Source: Thermoflexales bacterium
GTDB taxonomy: Bacteria; Chloroflexota; Anaerolineae; S140-20
Reading direction: 5' to 3'
Length of the DNA stretch: 8,506 nucleotides
Assembly (NCBI GenBank): GCA_015484715.1
Contig: WFUY01000232.1
Location: forward strand, 1 to 8,506
The notes under the pieces were generated by a model, which was not told the origin of the DNA, did not search any database, and saw nothing but the letters and a program-made list of their open reading frames with translations. Positions 7,557 to 8,506 of the stretch are shown piece by piece (within the stretch, counting starts at the first letter, position 1; each line of letters starts with the position of its first letter). Both the position numbers and the translations under genes were made by a program.

Positions 7557-7600
7557 CCGCTACGTCGCTACCTGCCGGCCGCTATGCCGCTACTCGCTAC
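7552..7600 (+). repeat. Decayed short-period GCTA(C) repeat before hypA
   Basis: GCTA occurs at 7552, 7559, 7567, 7581, 7589 and 7596, with spacings 7, 8, 14, 8 and 7. This suggests an old repeat of about 7-8 bp with a CGCTAC core. It spans the last codons of the SADDAG/CBM gene and almost all of the 55-nt gap before hypA. I see no promoter or terminator stem in this gap. Confidence 0.55.
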
Positions 7601-7611
7601 GCCGCCGTTTT

Positions 7612-7989
7612 ATGCACGAACTGCCCGTTACCGAGAGCATCCTCAAGATCGTCCTGGAACAGGCCCATCAGGCCGGCGCGGTCCGGGTGAGCGATGTCTA
7701 CCTGGTCATCGGCGACCTGAGCAGCATCGTGGACGACTCCGTCCAGTTCTACTGGGAGATCCTCAGCCAGGGGACCATCGCCGAAGCGGCCCGGCTCCAC
7801 TTTCGGCGCATCCCCTTTGAGCTCACCTGCCAGGACTGCGGCCACCGCTTCACCCCGGACGGCTCCGACTACCTCTGTCCGGCCTGCGGGGGGCTTCACG
7901 TCCAGATCACCGGAGGCAACGAGTTCTACGTGGAGAGCATCACCGTCCTAGAGCCAGAGAACCTGGAGGACCTCATTGACCCAGGGTGA
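7612..7989 (+). CDS. hypA: Hydrogenase maturation nickel metallochaperone HypA
   Basis: Delivers nickel, with HypB, to the large subunit of [NiFe] hydrogenase in the cytosol. At 125 residues it is close to the usual length of about 115. It begins MHE, with His2 as the essential nickel ligand, so the ATG at 7612 is certain. The structural zinc site has C73-x2-C76 (CQDCG) and C89-x2-C92 (CPACG), at the same positions as in E. coli HypA. The C-terminal tail (about residues 116-125) is slightly extended and acidic. No Shine-Dalgarno is visible: the bases before the ATG are CGCCGCCGTTTT. hypF follows 4 nt after the stop, so the two are surely in one operon. Identification is firm. Confidence 0.96.
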   Translation: MHELPVTESILKIVLEQAHQAGAVRVSDVYLVIGDLSSIVDDSVQFYWEILSQGTIAEAARLHFRRIPFELTCQDCGHRFTPDGSDYLCPACGGLHVQITGGNEFYVESITVLEPENLEDLIDPG

Positions 7990-7993
7990 AGCG

Positions 7994-8506
7994 ATGACCC
8001 AGGCTCGCCACATCTGGATCACCGGCGTTGTCCAGGGGGTGGGATTCCGGCCCTTCGTCTACGGGCTGGCCACCCGCCACGGCCTGACCGGCTGGGTCTG
8101 CAACACCTCAGCCGGCGTGGAGATCGTGGCCGAAGGTCCATCGGCGGCGCTGGACGCCTTCGTCACCGGCCTGACCGCCGAGGCCCCCCCGCTGGCCCGC
8201 ATCGAACGGGTCGAAGTGACGGAGGTCCCACCCAACGGCTTCGAGCGCTTCGAGATCCGCCACAGCGTGGCCCAGGAGGGGGCCTTCCAACCCGTCTCCC
8301 CCGACATCGCCATCTGCGACGACTGCCTGCGGGAGCTCTTTGACCCCAGCGATCGCCGCTATCGCTACCCCTTCATCAACTGCACCAACTGCGGGCCACG
8401 CTTCACCATCATCCGGGACATCCCCTACGACCGGCCCAAGACGACGATGGCCCCCTTCGTGATGTGCCCGGACTGCCAGGCCGAGTACGACGACCCGATG
8501 GACCGT
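7994..8506 (+). CDS. hypF: Carbamoyltransferase HypF, N-terminal part (3' end outside window)
   Basis: HypF transfers the carbamoyl group of carbamoyl phosphate to the C-terminal Cys of HypE, the first step in making the CN ligands of the [NiFe] active site. The frame is open to the end of the window; 171 residues are visible of a usual 750 or so. Residues 5-90 are the acylphosphatase domain. Its phosphate-binding loop is GVVQGVGFRPF with catalytic R19, and N37 lies 18 residues later, the same spacing as R23/N41 in E. coli HypF. Zinc-finger motifs follow: C108-x2-C111 paired with C130-x2-C133 (NCTNCGPRFTI), and the first half of the second finger, C158-x2-C161. ATG 7994 lies 4 nt after hypA, and AGGGTGA, which overlaps the end of hypA, can serve as its ribosome site. 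Confidence 0.97.
   Translation, partial: MTQARHIWITGVVQGVGFRPFVYGLATRHGLTGWVCNTSAGVEIVAEGPSAALDAFVTGLTAEAPPLARIERVEVTEVPPNGFERFEIRHSVAQEGAFQPVSPDIAICDDCLRELFDPSDRRYRYPFINCTNCGPRFTIIRDIPYDRPKTTMAPFVMCPDCQAEYDDPMDR

Overview
This window is a GC-rich stretch of bacterial chromosome. Every gene I can support lies on the + strand. The organism is most likely a member of the Chloroflexota (Anaerolineae or relatives). That placement is an inference from the high GC content, the many short-period intergenic repeats, the CACGAAT-type palindrome, and a mix of housekeeping genes with large uncharacterised carbohydrate-active proteins. No marker gene here proves it.

Layout. Positions 1-1089 hold the 3' end of the ATP-dependent protease gene lon, closed by a perfect 13-bp hairpin. 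Next is an unrecognised lipoprotein gene (1167-2279). A gene-free stretch (2280-2566) carries a small hairpin, a 77-nt palindrome built from six CACGAAT/ATTCGTG heptamers, and a good sigma-70-type promoter. That promoter should drive a two-gene unit: a single-domain cyclic-nucleotide-binding protein (2567-3061) and radC (3068-3787).

The most unusual part is 3866-7556. The first gene encodes a 748-residue protein with two copies of a domain I do not recognise (hallmark SADDAG), an intact M23/LytM zinc peptidase domain, and a C-terminal domain resembling a clan GH-A glycoside hydrolase. The next gene encodes a 421-residue protein with a carbohydrate-binding-like jelly roll, an Ig-like segment, and a third SADDAG domain at its C-terminus. 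Neither protein has a recognisable signal peptide. The pair is separated by an array of about 14-16 copies of an 8-bp repeat, and a second, different short-period repeat follows the second gene. The shared domain suggests that the two proteins act together or on the same target, probably a cell-wall or surface polysaccharide. This is the best candidate for an undescribed system in the window.

Positions 7612-8506 begin a [NiFe]-hydrogenase maturation cluster. It contains hypA (nickel insertion) and the 5' part of hypF (synthesis of the cyanide ligand), so the organism probably makes a [NiFe] hydrogenase.
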